A stretch of DNA of 64,000 nt, taken from assembly GCF_028554725.1 (NCBI RefSeq), contig NC_071671.1:50862001-50926000 (forward strand). The letters run 5' to 3'. The DNA comes from Zeugodacus cucurbitae (taxonomy: Eukaryota; Arthropoda; Insecta; Diptera; Tephritidae). Made by a program: the position numbers and the translations under genes. The notes below the pieces were generated by a model. It was not told the origin of the DNA, made no database searches, and saw nothing but the letters and a program-made list of their open reading frames with translations. Shown piece after piece: positions 49,686 through 61,189 of the stretch; position 1 is the stretch's first letter; each line of letters begins with the position of its first letter.

Positions 49686-50367
49686 GGAGATAGTTCAAAT
49701 AAATAAATAATAAATGAGCTAAATAAAATATTCAAAAATACATGTAATTATGTAACATACTTGTTTTGGTATAAACATAAACTAGGTATTGTTTACGAAT
49801 TAAAATTAGAATCTCTTTAGAGAGTTGTATTAGAATTCATTTAGAGAATTAAAATTCTTGGGATAGAAGAAATATGTACCGTTTTGCTTTATTTTCTGTT
49901 TTTTTTTTGTTTGTCAAGTAGTCGTTCTTTAAAAACAAATAATAGAGAAAGGAAGGTAGGAGAGTCACCTTGCAATTTTCCGTACTTTGTTGTTATTGGA
50001 CAGATTATATTTACGCTTGTGTTTTTAAGTTAGTTCATAATTTACAAACCGTTTCAAAAATAAAGATGTACTAAAAATCGATTAATTCAGTAAAGGTTCG
50101 TTAAAAAATTCATCTGAAATCTTTACAAGCGGCAATGTTCGGGTTTTGGTTCGGCTGAATTATTTAAGGAAAATGTCAGCTCAGTTAACGGGTAAAAAAA
50201 ATCGTTTTTCTGAGACAAAATCGGTCATGCCTCTGGCGGTCATGTCTTATTCTTAAACGGGCAGCTATCATTGCAAAGTAAATACCGTTCTTCATCCGAT
50301 ATTTAGGGATTATTCCTTAAAAAAATGGTATTAGAAAAATCCTTTTGACAATTGTGATTATTCATAG

Positions 50368-51661
50368 CACAGGTCCACAAAAAAAAAATCGATGAAAGGT
50401 TCCTTTGACCAAACATGGTGTAACAAATGTATTTTGGGCCGCTGAAATCGAATCTGAAGCCCGTTTTGCTCCATCACGTCAGGATTTTTTCTAACCTCAA
50501 AATACATGTCGGATTTTACTTGACAGAAGGATTTAGCTTAATTTTGGGATAGAGGGGTTTTGAGGGGTCCCTGATTACGAAATTAAAGACAAATTTACAA
50601 AATACAAAATGGCGGATCCAATATGGCTGTCGGATGCATGAAAGTTTATTTAATGTTCACAAAACTTAGTATATATCTAGAAGTTTTTAGGGCCGCTGCC
50701 CATAAATTATATCGTGTGCCTGCATCCAGGTCACCTCCACGTGGTGACGGCGGGCAACGGAGTTGTTCCGTGACCCGGCAGAGTCCCTAGATCACGCTCC
50801 TTAAGGTGAGTCTTCAATGGGTTTAGTTGTACGTGTACGTGACCCTAATACCATTTTAGACGCACCTTTACGGCGTCATGATAGGCACACGAAAAATAAG
50901 TACGATGCAAAATAAGTACGAGTCGGAACCCCAGTATCGGGGGCTGGACAGGGTAAGAAAGCGGGCCCGCAGGCGTCGTCAGCAAGCAACCGCAGCTCTA
51001 CATTGGTATAATGCTACAAGAAAAATATTTTGCAAAATGAAAGACAATTTCTGTGTCTTTTGTGGAGAATACGTTATAAGTAAAATCCGAAAAAAATTTA
51101 CAGATACACTAAAATCTAGCTATACGAAAGTTTTCGGCATAGAAACTAGTGACATCGTCAATGATTGGACTCCAAAAGAGATATGCCTGAGATGTTCATT
51201 GCAACTGAAAAAACGCAATAAACAAACGTTTGCTTCTCCAATGATCTGGGTATATAGCTGAATGCAAGTAATTGTAAAATAAAGGAAGTCCTGAACTAAT
51301 ATTAGCAATTGCTTTTGAAAATCTGATTTCAAAATCATAGTTAGCGAGCTCAAAAACTCACAGATACTACGTCTTGTAAAAATCCATATTGGATTTTCTA
51401 TTTTGTATTTTGAAAATCTGACTTTAAATAAGTGATCAGCGACCCTAAAAACTCCTCTATCCCAAAATTAAGCTAAATCCATTAATATTTTTAATTTTTT
51501 TTCTCTCAAGTAAAATCCGAAATGTATTTTGAGGTTAGAAAAAAATCCTGACGTGATGAAGCAAAACGGACTTCAGATTCGGTTTCTGCGGCCCAAAATA
51601 CATATCATACACCATGTTTGGTCAAAGGAACCTTTCATCGATTTTTTTTTATGAACCTGTG
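50368..51661 (+). mobile_element. Foldback element: about 265-280-bp inverted arms around a small zinc-binding ORF
   Basis: The left arm 50368-50630 is inverted at 51383-51661, from CACAGGT/ACCTGTG inward. Shared words include AATCGATGAAAGGTTCCTTT, ATCACGTCAGGATTTTTT and TTTAGCTTAATTTTGGGATA. The right arm carries an extra stretch of about 20 bp, so the arms have diverged. TAG flanks both ends and may be a short target duplication. The 750-bp centre holds an ORF with two CxxC pairs. GGGCCGCTGA-type blocks recur inside and next to the left arm (50438, 50550, 50690). It fits no superfamily I can name; the terminus is loosely like CACTA or Transib ends. Confidence 0.7.
50878..51261 (+). CDS. Small two-CxxC protein encoded in the foldback element
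   Basis: The frame is open for 127 codons from 50878. A second ATG at 51037 gives 74 residues starting MKDNFCVFCGEYV and is my preferred start, because the residues before it are an Arg-rich low-complexity run. The domain reads FCVFCGE, then KKFTDTLKSSYTKVFGI, DWTPKEICLRCSLQLK and FASPMIWV. It resembles, from memory, a domain seen in many uncharacterised arthropod and cnidarian proteins (CxxCGE, YxxYFG, WxPxxxCxxC, PMxWRE). The four cysteines probably bind zinc. The family's WRE ending reads WVYS here, then stops, so the copy may be truncated. Function unknown; no transposase domain is visible. Confidence 0.5.
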   Translation: MIGTRKISTMQNKYESEPQYRGLDRVRKRARRRRQQATAALHWYNATRKIFCKMKDNFCVFCGEYVISKIRKKFTDTLKSSYTKVFGIETSDIVNDWTPKEICLRCSLQLKKRNKQTFASPMIWVYS

Positions 51662-51974
51662 TAGACAATAAGCGAAAAAGACGAAACAGAATTGAGAGTC
51701 CTATAACTTTGAATAATAGACACCTTTGAATTACACATATGATAAATCGTAGCAAGCTTAAATTACAATATTATTTGATCGGGTTTTTCTCTTCAGTCTT
51801 TATTCAACATATTGATAAAAGGAAACGAAAACCATAATTGAGGAGGCTATAAAATTATCGCTAGTGATAACGGCAGCTTAATATCAAATACGCCATCATC
51901 GAATTCAGAAGAGGCTTCAAAGAACCACTTCATTTATTATTTATACGAAAAAACAAACATCTATTTGCCATCTC

Positions 51975-52321
51975 ATGATGCCGCTATCAGAACAACGACT
52001 ACACGACAGAATAACATATTATCAAAAACTTGGGGTAAAAGGAATTTCCAAAATAATTCACCAAAATAAAAATACAAATAATGATAATATATTCATCTAC
52101 GAGTAAGTACTTATGTCTGTATTTGTTAAATAATGCAAATTTTCGACACATAAAAACGAGTTAAGTAATTGCTTCCAGCTTCATAAGCTTTGAATTAATA
52201 GTTAATTAATTATTAAATAATAATATTTTTTTACAGCTTTTACCGCACAAAGCTCCACTGCCATTGGTTGAATGCTTTAAAACAGAAATTAAAGAAGTCA
52301 GCATGTTTGTCGAATCATTAA
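51975..52321 (+). CDS. Possible two-exon small ORF, weak
   Basis: ATG 51975 opens 42 codons to a donor GA/GTAAGT at 52103. A good acceptor TTTTTTACAG at 52236 continues the frame to TAA at 52319-52321, giving 70 residues (start MMPLSEQRLHDRITYYQ). Exons would be 51975-52102 and 52237-52321. I do not recognise the protein. A different frame of the second exon is also open, so splice-like signals by chance are quite possible. Confidence 0.15.
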
Positions 52322-53234
52322 AAATTTAAAAAGTGCATCGTCTACTATAGACGTCATCAAAGAAGGTGCTCAACGGAGACGCGCTTGTTTTGTAGAATTT
52401 AATTAAAATAATAAACATGCCAAACAGGTGTGAGAGCTTTCATATTTTATGCATGGCATTTTATTATACATAAGTATAATATTTTTCCTACATACAGACA
52501 GAAATATTTATGCGCATAAATCATAATAAGAACACCTTATTCAGAGCATTATGATACATCAAAGCTTCTAACTTCTGATGACTTTTGCAAATCCGCTTGG
52601 CCAATAGCTTTCTAAGTATTTTTGAATGAATCAGTCGCTTTGTGCGCTGCTGCTGCTGATCTTTCGCGGTTTCTTCTACCACAAGTTTCTTCCGTCTTCT
52701 TCATTTATTTGTGTGGTTTTTTCTATAATTTCTAGTTTTCGGATGAACAGTTTGTAGTCAAAGTAAATCGTTGGTTTGAAGATATCTGGTTTACAACAAT
52801 AGCAAACTAAGTACATATAACAATAGACAAGGCTTCCGAACACATTAATGTAGGCCTAAATATTATGATATTTTTTTTAAACACGTGTATCTACGAATTC
52901 GTTGCGTATGCAACTGACCCTAAAAATGGGATGTTCCTCAAGTTTTAAGCCATCTTCAAACAGCAGTTGTATATTATGAGAATTTATTTGATACAAAAAA
53001 CAAACTGCGAGGTTTCACATTATCTACTGAGAGTTAGCCACAGTAAGGAATTGTAGTTATTCTCATTTTATGTTGTGTCTCGACCGAAATTTAAATCATC
53101 AAGTTGTAGTGAATTACTCAATGAATGGTTTAGTATCTCAGAGTATAACAGATCTGAGTGTTTCAAAACTTGAACTTAGAACTGTCGAATTGTACGAACT
53201 ACACTAATTCACCTCATCATTACAATGTGATTCC
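52322..53234. other. Intergenic DNA, nothing assigned
   Basis: AT-rich; short frames only. Confidence 0.5.
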
Positions 53235-53665
53235 TTAATTGGCGTTGAACCGTTTAGCCGGTTATAGCCGTATCGATGAGAGCGCGCCACTCCTCTCTTT
53301 CTTTCGGCGCCAGTTGGAGATTCCAAGTGTAACCAGGTCGCTCTCCACCTGGTCCCACCACCTGGTTTATTCGCTGAACTATGTCAATGTCGTCGTATAA
53401 CTCGTACAGCTCATCGTTATATCGTCTGCGGTATTCGCCGTTGCCAATGTTCTGAGGACCATAAATCTTGCGCAAAATTTTTCTCTCGAAAACTCCTAGT
53501 GTCGTCTCATCTGATGTTGACATCGTCCAAGCTTCTGCACCATAAAGCAGGACGGGAATGATAAGCGACTCGTAGAGTCTGATTTTGGTTCGTCGAGAGA
53601 GGACTTTTCAATTGCCTACTCAGTCCAAAGTAGCACCTGTTGGCAAGAGTGATTCTGCGCTGGAT
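53235..53665 (-). pseudogene. Non-LTR retrotransposon 3' end, copy 1
   Basis: On the minus strand it carries RRITLANRCYFGLSRQLKS, a frameshift in a CTCTCTCGACGA stretch, then LYGAEAW-type sequence and STSDETTLGVFERKILRKIY through NGEYRRRYNDELYELYDDID. This region follows the reverse transcriptase in the same LINE found at 61.2-62.0 kb. It lacks about 5 nt relative to that copy at the frameshift. An internal deletion removes the RLRWLG portion. The 3' end has a hairpin at 53248-53263 (AACCG, TTTAGC, CGGTT on +). 5' truncation is typical of LINE insertion. Confidence 0.75.
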
Positions 53666-54493
53666 TTCCTTAATGGTATACTCTTTATTATATTTCTGTC
53701 ATATGTAGTCTTTATCGAACAATTCAAATCTCCAGGAATCGACTTTCATCATAACCCTGTAATTTTTACAATTGACGTTGTGAATCTTAACACGTTCGGT
53801 TTCCGAAAAGTAAGAATTCTGTTGCCTAGAACCTCGAGATTATCATAAAGACAGGCGTTGGACAATGGGACCGGCATTGAAGTTTATCGACAGATCTTGG
53901 AATATTTTCAGGTAACATTACGAAAATTCGGAAAAAGTCAAACTTGTTTATTATTTTAAATCGAAGTATCTCGAGTTGTCAAAATTTTACCAATTCTACA
54001 AAATATTGGAATAAGGAGAACAATGAGTAACATATATTGGTAACCACAAAAGTGACCGAACTAAAGAAAGAAGAGGAGAAGAAAAGACGAGCTCGAAACT
54101 GCATACTTATTTAGACCCTTTTTCAATTAGTTGTTTGGAAAAGGTAACGGTAATTCCTAGTATGATTCCCTTTCGAAATTTAAATGTGGTCGGCAAATCT
54201 TTGTTAGTAAACATTTAGGTCCACCTTATCGAACACAGATAAATGCAACATGCATATTGATATAACAACTATATATAAATATGTATGTATTACCTATGTA
54301 TATGAATGCACACATGTAAAATCAATCCAATTTGAAGTGAGCATTGTGGTGATCATTGTAATGCGCTTAACATACATACGGCAAAATAGAGCCAGCAACC
54401 GAAGGTGAAAATCGAAGAGCGCCCTTAATTTAGTTATACAATCATGCATTTGCAATTAAATATGCCATTATATGCTTATGCGCTTGTATACGT

Positions 54494-54518
54494 GTGTGTG
54501 TGTGTGTGTGTGTGTATA
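54494..54518 (+). repeat. (GT)n microsatellite
   Basis: About eleven GT units in an AT-rich spacer. Confidence 0.9.
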
Positions 54519-54734
54519 TGCGCTGCTACCAAATGCATATTGTTAATTTGGTAATTTTCATTAGGGTGAGCCTTATATGCGATGCAGTTTATTATTGTTT
54601 GGCACGTTTTTTTTTGTAGGTGTATGAAGAGGGGGTCATAAATATACGTTTAATGAGATGATTTTCCGAATTTGGTTTGAAAAATGCTTTTTAAAAAAAT
54701 AACGGTATCATAATTTTCGAAATGAATGTGGTAG

Positions 54735-55180
54735 GTAGGTAGATAGGAGTGCTACCATATCATTTTATGGCCCAATTAGCACTAGATGTGCCATTTTGAT
54801 ACACTATTCGCAGACCTTATAATTTACTGTTATCCCGTTTCATCTTTCCGTTCAAACCACTTTGTGTTTTCGGTGAAGCTACTTATATCCGATATGCTTT
54901 TAGTTGATATCCATTCAAGGCTTGATGCCCGATGGCTTCCAAGTGTCCTGTGTCGGATCTGCGATAGGGCTGGACATTCACAGAGAAAATGGAAAATTGT
55001 TTCCTTATTTCCCTCCAGTTCACAGCCTCGACAAATGTTATTAAAGGTCACGCCCATTTTCATTGCATGTTCTCCAAAATGAATGTTGAGCTCTCTTTTG
55101 ATCGTTCCTAGCGGGCATAGTATTGGCTCAGCTTCGGATTCGTCTAGAACGGCTCCTGCTTTTGCCATGTGACTCACTCA
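54735..55180 (-). pseudogene. Second LINE family, C-terminal zinc knuckle and 3' end
   Basis: The minus strand reads HFGEHAMKMGVTFNNICRGC, then ETIFHFLCECPALSQIRHRT. The spaced C-C-H-C cysteines and the LCECPAL block are typical of the very C-terminus of Jockey/I/R1-type LINE polymerases, after the RNase H region. The 3' flank passes GGCACATCTAGTGC and ends with a (CTAC)n run at about 54735-54750. The 5' part is missing. No functional protein is expected. Confidence 0.7.
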
Positions 55181-56194
55181 GAAAAAAGTTCGAAAACAGT
55201 ACTTGTTTGTAACGAGATGGAAAAAGACCTTTGTGAAGACATGTACATTTTTAGGTTAATGCGATTTATCTGATTATTTATTTTCGATCTCTCTTTCATC
55301 ATTATCTATATCATTTAATCATTATTTATATCTCCAACTACCGTTTTTATATAAAGTCCTTAATGATTAAAGTTAGACTAATTTGAAACAAAATATAGTT
55401 GAGACATAACGCACATTTATGGTAAAAAAATTATCTTTGCGATCTAAAATCATTTTCATAAATATGAGCATTAAAAATCACATTTTATTGCCCATTCACG
55501 TACATAAATATCATAAATTTTCAAAAATTGATGAATCACCCTAATAAATTCACGGTTGCGCTTATTGTTTGGGAATATGAAAAGTGTTACATTTGCTAAT
55601 ACGTTTCTGTGGTTATTTTCAAAAAATTATGTTGAATCATATTAACCAAAGCTACAATAATTACCACCAATTTTTTCTGGTGAAATATCAGAGTTGATGT
55701 AAAATTCGCTATTTGGAAAAAAAAATACGAGTTAAGCAAGTTTTAATTAAATCACCATATTAATATGTATATTCGTTGATGTTTCGCCCATAGCGTATGT
55801 GCTTTACCTTTATTTTGGTCTCGATGTGGCACTCGAACACAGAAATGTGCCTAACTGTAAGCTAATGTACATACAAGTTTATACAAGTTTTTCAAAAGCA
55901 GCCAAGCCGTTATTTTCTTTAACGCACTGTTAAAATGCATCCGGTAATTTGCTGCTGCGGAGCTTTTCCGAGCGCTGTACAAAGCAGCGTCAATGATGAA
56001 TTAATTATAGCAATGAATCTGACCTAATAAATACGACGTGTATTATAAGAGAACTTTATACGAATCTTATCTAATATGAGAGCTTAACCTTTCATTGGAT
56101 TGTTAGACGAACTCTTTATGAAATTGAGTACAAAAATCCGTTGTAAATTTAACAAGGTTGTTATAATGCATTCAACCCCTAAAATATCAACTAA
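55181..56194. other. Intergenic DNA, nothing assigned
   Basis: AT-rich; no gene or repeat recognised. Confidence 0.5.
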
Positions 56195-56760
56195 AACCGA
56201 AACAAGTAAGGAAGGTGTAAGTGCGGGTGTAACCGAACATTTTGTATTCTCGAAATTTATTTATTTGATTTTATTAAAATAACATAGAGTTTGGCCCATA
56301 TATTCGGATAAAGCACACTAGAATAACGAAAATCAAAATATGTACATAGAATATGGAAGCTGTGGCAAATTCTCGATCGATCGATTTCAACTATTTTTGC
56401 CAAAAAGCTACATTATATCGAAGATTTTACGTTTACTTGATTTAAGAAGATCATTTTAAGCTATATCACATTATTATTATATATTAACCGATGGAAATCC
56501 ATATATGGTATATGGAGGCTACAGGAGGTATTGACCGATTTTGATAATTTTTTGACACAGAAAAAAATCATCACAGGCACTGAGGTCCTCATGTCCGATA
56601 TATGAGGCCTGGGAAAGGTAGAGGGGATTTGGATAATTTTTAGATAAGCGATACCACAACTCCAATTTGGTATTTGTGCAAAGTTTGTTGAAATAGCTTT
56701 ATTGGCGCTTAATTTAAATATTGTGAAATTATTGAAACAGATTGAAATCAAAATTTTGTT
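56195..56760 (+). repeat. Family B repeat, 5' part, copy 3
   Basis: ACAAGTAAGGAAGGTGTAAG, then GCGGGTGTAACCG, CATTTTGTATTCTCGAAATT and AGAATAACGAAAATCAAAAT match the long copy in order. It decays after about 56760. Confidence 0.65.
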
Positions 56761-58184
56761 ATATAGGAATTAAAGTTCTGCCTTGGATTAGAGTAAAAAC
56801 CTTCATTACGAAACATATATGAAAAAATGTTCGTTAGGACTACATATACACTAGATATAAAAAATATGGAAATAAATTCAAAATTTCTCAAACTTATCTA
56901 CCGGACTTACGGTCAAATGTCTCAATTCTTTATACGACCCCTATATACGAGTTTGGTTTCTAACATATCTCTAATAATTTTTTTCTAGAATTTGATCTCT
57001 TTAAAAAGAGTCTGATAGTGGCACAACAGAAATCGAATCTTCGAAAAGCGGGCCCGGAAGCAGCAACGTCCTTTACGTATAAATTCAATTGGGAAGAAAG
57101 TGCTCAAAACATATGAATTTTCCCAGTGAAGAAGATTGAAATAAAGGTTCAGACTGCGATTTTTATAAATTTAATAATCACAACGGTAAAATTTTAGTTC
57201 AATGAACACTAGAGACTTGGTTGCTACTGAGCAAAATTTTGAATTCCGATAACGTTATTTGAGTAGAGTTCATTCCACAATAAGTAGTGCTAAACATTAT
57301 AGATTTTTGAAAAGGAAACCATTTTTGGAGTATTTTACAACAACAACAACATAAGTGTATTTCTCATATAGAAAAACTCATTAGTCATTTAAAAGTGTAT
57401 TAAGAATTGTGATCCATTGGTTCATTCCACCATAAATTAGAGACAAAGTTAAGTCAAGCTCAGAACAAAAGTAAAATAGAAATATCATTATTTGTGAGTA
57501 ATATATTATTATAATATTTTTATTATTAATATATTATTATAGATATTTTAATATTTGAGTGAAACTTTTTTTTGCGAGAAAATCACTATCAATCTTTATA
57601 AATGCCCAAATTTTTCCATATACGTACAGCCCGAGTTGCGTAAAACGAAATGCCGGAAGTGGACGCCACTAAACTTATGCCCGCATATACACTCGTACAG
57701 CTAGTTAATGCGTATAAAAATATATAATAAACACAAATATCGTATATCGTATAAAAGTTGTATTAAAATGCCACCGTCGCCACTGTCAAGAGCATCACCC
57801 GAAGCTGAGAGATTTGCAATCAAATTACCGTATAATGATGAACAAAGCAAGAAATTTTTACCGAAATTGTGTCTATTAATTATGGGTATTAGTGTTAATA
57901 AAAATATTAAGCCAGCATATTAATGTACTGTCATAATTCTAATAATCGCTTTAAATGTACATTATGATATTCTATTCTATTCGGCTTTTCCTCTGGAATT
58001 CCATTTTGCATTGCTGTATTAAATACAGAGAGAAATACATACATATATGTGATTGTATAATGATATGTGTTAAATACACAGTTACAGATAGTGAAACGAA
58101 TTAGTTGATTTCAAAAATACCGACAGCGGAGCGCCGATTTGCATAGATATACCCCACATAGCTTAACACTACTTATATTATAGT

Positions 58185-58570
58185 ACTAAACCAGTCTGAA
58201 ACTAGCGGGTGTTAGGATAGCTGTTAAGTTAGGTTACTAATTAGATTACGCCCCCAATAAGCAACGCTCAAATTCTTACTGAAACTTCTTCTTATACCGA
58301 ATAAGGATTGAGGTTTCACTAGGCCCTTCATTTGAAGCACTATAATAATACCATTAGTCTTTATAGTAGGGTATATATACATAATAGCATATCATATCAC
58401 ATAACTCATATACCCTACTTATACATTGAACCAGTCTGAAACCAGCGTAAGTTGGGATAGTATTTAGTACTCCCACCCTCAGCGAAATTTGAGAGAAATG
58501 AATGAGCAATGAGGTTTGACTAGGCCATTCAATTAAAGAAATATTAGCTATCTCCAGAGTAGGGTATATA
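58185..58570 (+). repeat. Two-copy tandem repeat, unit about 240 bp
   Basis: AACCAGTCTGAAACTAGCGG at 58189 and AACCAGTCTGAAACCAGCGT at 58429. Each is followed by GTT(A/G)GGATAG, a GAGGTTT(C/G)ACTAGGCC block and AGTAGGGTATATATA. The second copy is shorter. Confidence 0.7.
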
Positions 58571-59399
58571 TAATATATAATAAAAATAATCTTAATAATT
58601 CTCAAGTTTGCTTTCGTTTGATTTTGATTGATTTAAATTAATTTTGCTTTGCTTTAGCACACTGCATTAAGTGAGATTATCCTCATCAATCGTGGAATTT
58701 CATGTTTACAGTTTAAGATATTTCAGGTTATGATAACTTGTGAAACCAACAAATTCGTTTATATCGGTATAAAGGGGGTTTTAATTAGGGCGAGTATCTA
58801 TTTCACGTCTGTTAAGATAGTCTCTATAAAATAAAAACATATCAAATTTATAATAAAGAACTCATTGAGACGGAATTCGTTATATTTGTTAGTTGGCCAG
58901 GCAACGGCTTAATTTTTGATCTCCAATTACAATTTGTTACAAGTTTGCTAAACTTCATTAAAAAATATGCTCCATCATTCGGGAAATCTCTTGTAAAGTC
59001 GAAGATACATATATTTGGCTGAAAATAGTTACTTTTGTTTTATATTGGAGAGGTATCAGAAAGTTCCAGATTGAGATCCTCCATTCTTTTTTAATAAATT
59101 ATGGAAATATTGGCGGTGATTTATATATAAAATATTTTCCCGGTTGGCTACGAGATTCCTACATTTACTACTGTAGTAGGCGAGGCCAATCCTTATCTTT
59201 AGAAAAAAGCACTCAATACTCAACCTTTGGTATGAGGCCTGTGAAAATAAGAGTTTTCTAGACTTGTTCGACCTATTTGTAATTACGAATCGTCTAAAAT
59301 ATTGTAATGGATCGCGGACGGAACGTTTCTATGATTTTAAAAACTTAGCGTTTTGCAAACAACCGTTAAGTAAAGAAAACTATTATACTTTGAGTGAAC

Positions 59400-59510
59400 T
59401 ATGTTTTCTCGAGAGTCGGCTCTACGTAGCCGGAATTATCAACTTGACGGTTTTCCTCAAAATTATGTGAGCAATGTTTTCTGATGCTACAATAACAACA
59501 GAACAAAATG
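59400..59510 (+). repeat. Family C repeat, copy 4 (degenerate)
   Basis: GTAGCCGGAATTATCAACTT, a GACGG block, TTTTCCTCAAAATTATGTGA and GATGCTACAATAACAACAG keep the family order at lower similarity. Confidence 0.45.
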
Positions 59511-60999
59511 TTAAAGGTTAAAAAAAATATTACATTATAAGATCGAACAGCCCTTATTGTGACACCCTTTAACAAATATTTTAAATTTGTAAAAATATAT
59601 AATATTTAAATATGAAAAAAAAAATGAAAAAAAGAATCGATAAAACTATTTTTATGTTTATGATAAAAATATTTCTATGGATTTACATACAGACAATCAT
59701 ACATATATACATATCTATATCTACTAATGTTATTTTTATTATTTTTTTGTTAAATAAATACGCATACCACGTTCTCGACGCGTTTTTAAGCACTAGTTTA
59801 AAAGCATATTGTTTCATCCTCCTCGCCTCCAGCTATGCGACCAACGAAATATAATGTAATTCTATTCAACCGGTTACTGTACTGGTTACTAACAACATAA
59901 TTAAATAAATACCAATCGATCTGAATGTTTTGTTTGCTATTTTTTTGTTTTTTGTCTATTTTTTTAAATTTATTTGCTATTCTTTTCATTATGTGTTCTT
60001 TTTGTTCTTTTGGTGTTTTTGTCTGCTGAATAGCACATCGTGTACATCGACAGCAAATATTGATAGGCAAACATAAATTGAATATGAAATAAAGCCACAA
60101 CAACAAGAATACAGAAAATTATTAGTCATTTTGGTAGTGGGTTGCACCCGCATCCACCAACCACCAACCACTGACCACCAGTCAGCAGTCACCAAACACG
60201 CAACCACAGACCCACCGAGCTCATGCAACTAATCGAATTTAGTTTTTCTAGGCTTTTGTTGTTCAGTTACAATCATTTGTACTTGTTCCATGTTTTCATA
60301 TCGACTTCTGTGACAAGTAACAAATAACGGCTGTAATTTGAAATCGTAAAATTATAAGCGCAAACAAACACACACACATAAGTTGAGTGGCGCTCGCATG
60401 AGAATGTGCCAACACAACATTGGTTGGAGTTGTCAGATTTTGCATTAGAAATAATTTTTAACTTTTTAAATGACAAAAGTAAACCTTGATGAAAATGCCA
60501 TTAGCCCCAACGTAGTTGGAAGTGACGTTACTGACGTCAAAACACTAGTATATACATATGTACATACGCACATACAAGCTTATTTCTGTGTGTAGAGCTG
60601 TCTCTGGTGCCAAAGATGAAGGTGTCTGCTGTTAAAACACGACTCACATAGTTTCATTTGGCAGATCAGATTGACCACGCCGTAGCCTTTGACCTCGTTT
60701 AAAAATTGTTAACGCCAGTGTTATCAGCGAGAAACGAGATGTTCAATTTTCCAGTGTACTCACACACACTGAAGTACATATACATATGCATATGTATGTA
60801 TGTATAGATATGCATTTTTGCTACAACAAATATATAATATATGTGTATGAGTTACAGAGATATTCATTTAAATATTTAAATATATACACATACATACAAA
60901 CAACTGTATAGAGTGTGCGCCGTAGGTGGTTTCATGGCTGCAAGCTCAAAGCACTATTAGTTTAAAGTTCCGATCAGCGCGAATTCTAAATTACACAAA

Positions 61000-61170
61000 A
61001 TAGGTAAGGAAGCGCTAAATTTGAATGCAACCGGATAATGGATCATGGAAATTTTAGAAATATTAAGATATTAGAAAAATATATATTAGATATTAAAGAA
61101 ATATATATGCGAAATCAAATATGCATCTCAATTATGCCGGATTTTTTAAGATGTGAAAAATGTGATTTAC
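61000..61170 (+). repeat. Family B repeat, short fragment
   Basis: TAGGTAAGGAAGCGCTAAAT followed by GAATGCAACCGGATAATGG recalls the family B 5' end. The remainder is too decayed to be sure. Confidence 0.35.
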
Positions 61171-61189
61171 TGATCGGTAAAAAAAAATT

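Noticed and set aside
60000..60230. Run of ACCACCAACCACTGACC-type repeats suggesting a coding tract
   Set aside because: Either strand gives low-complexity peptides with no start context or splice sites; treated as simple-sequence DNA.
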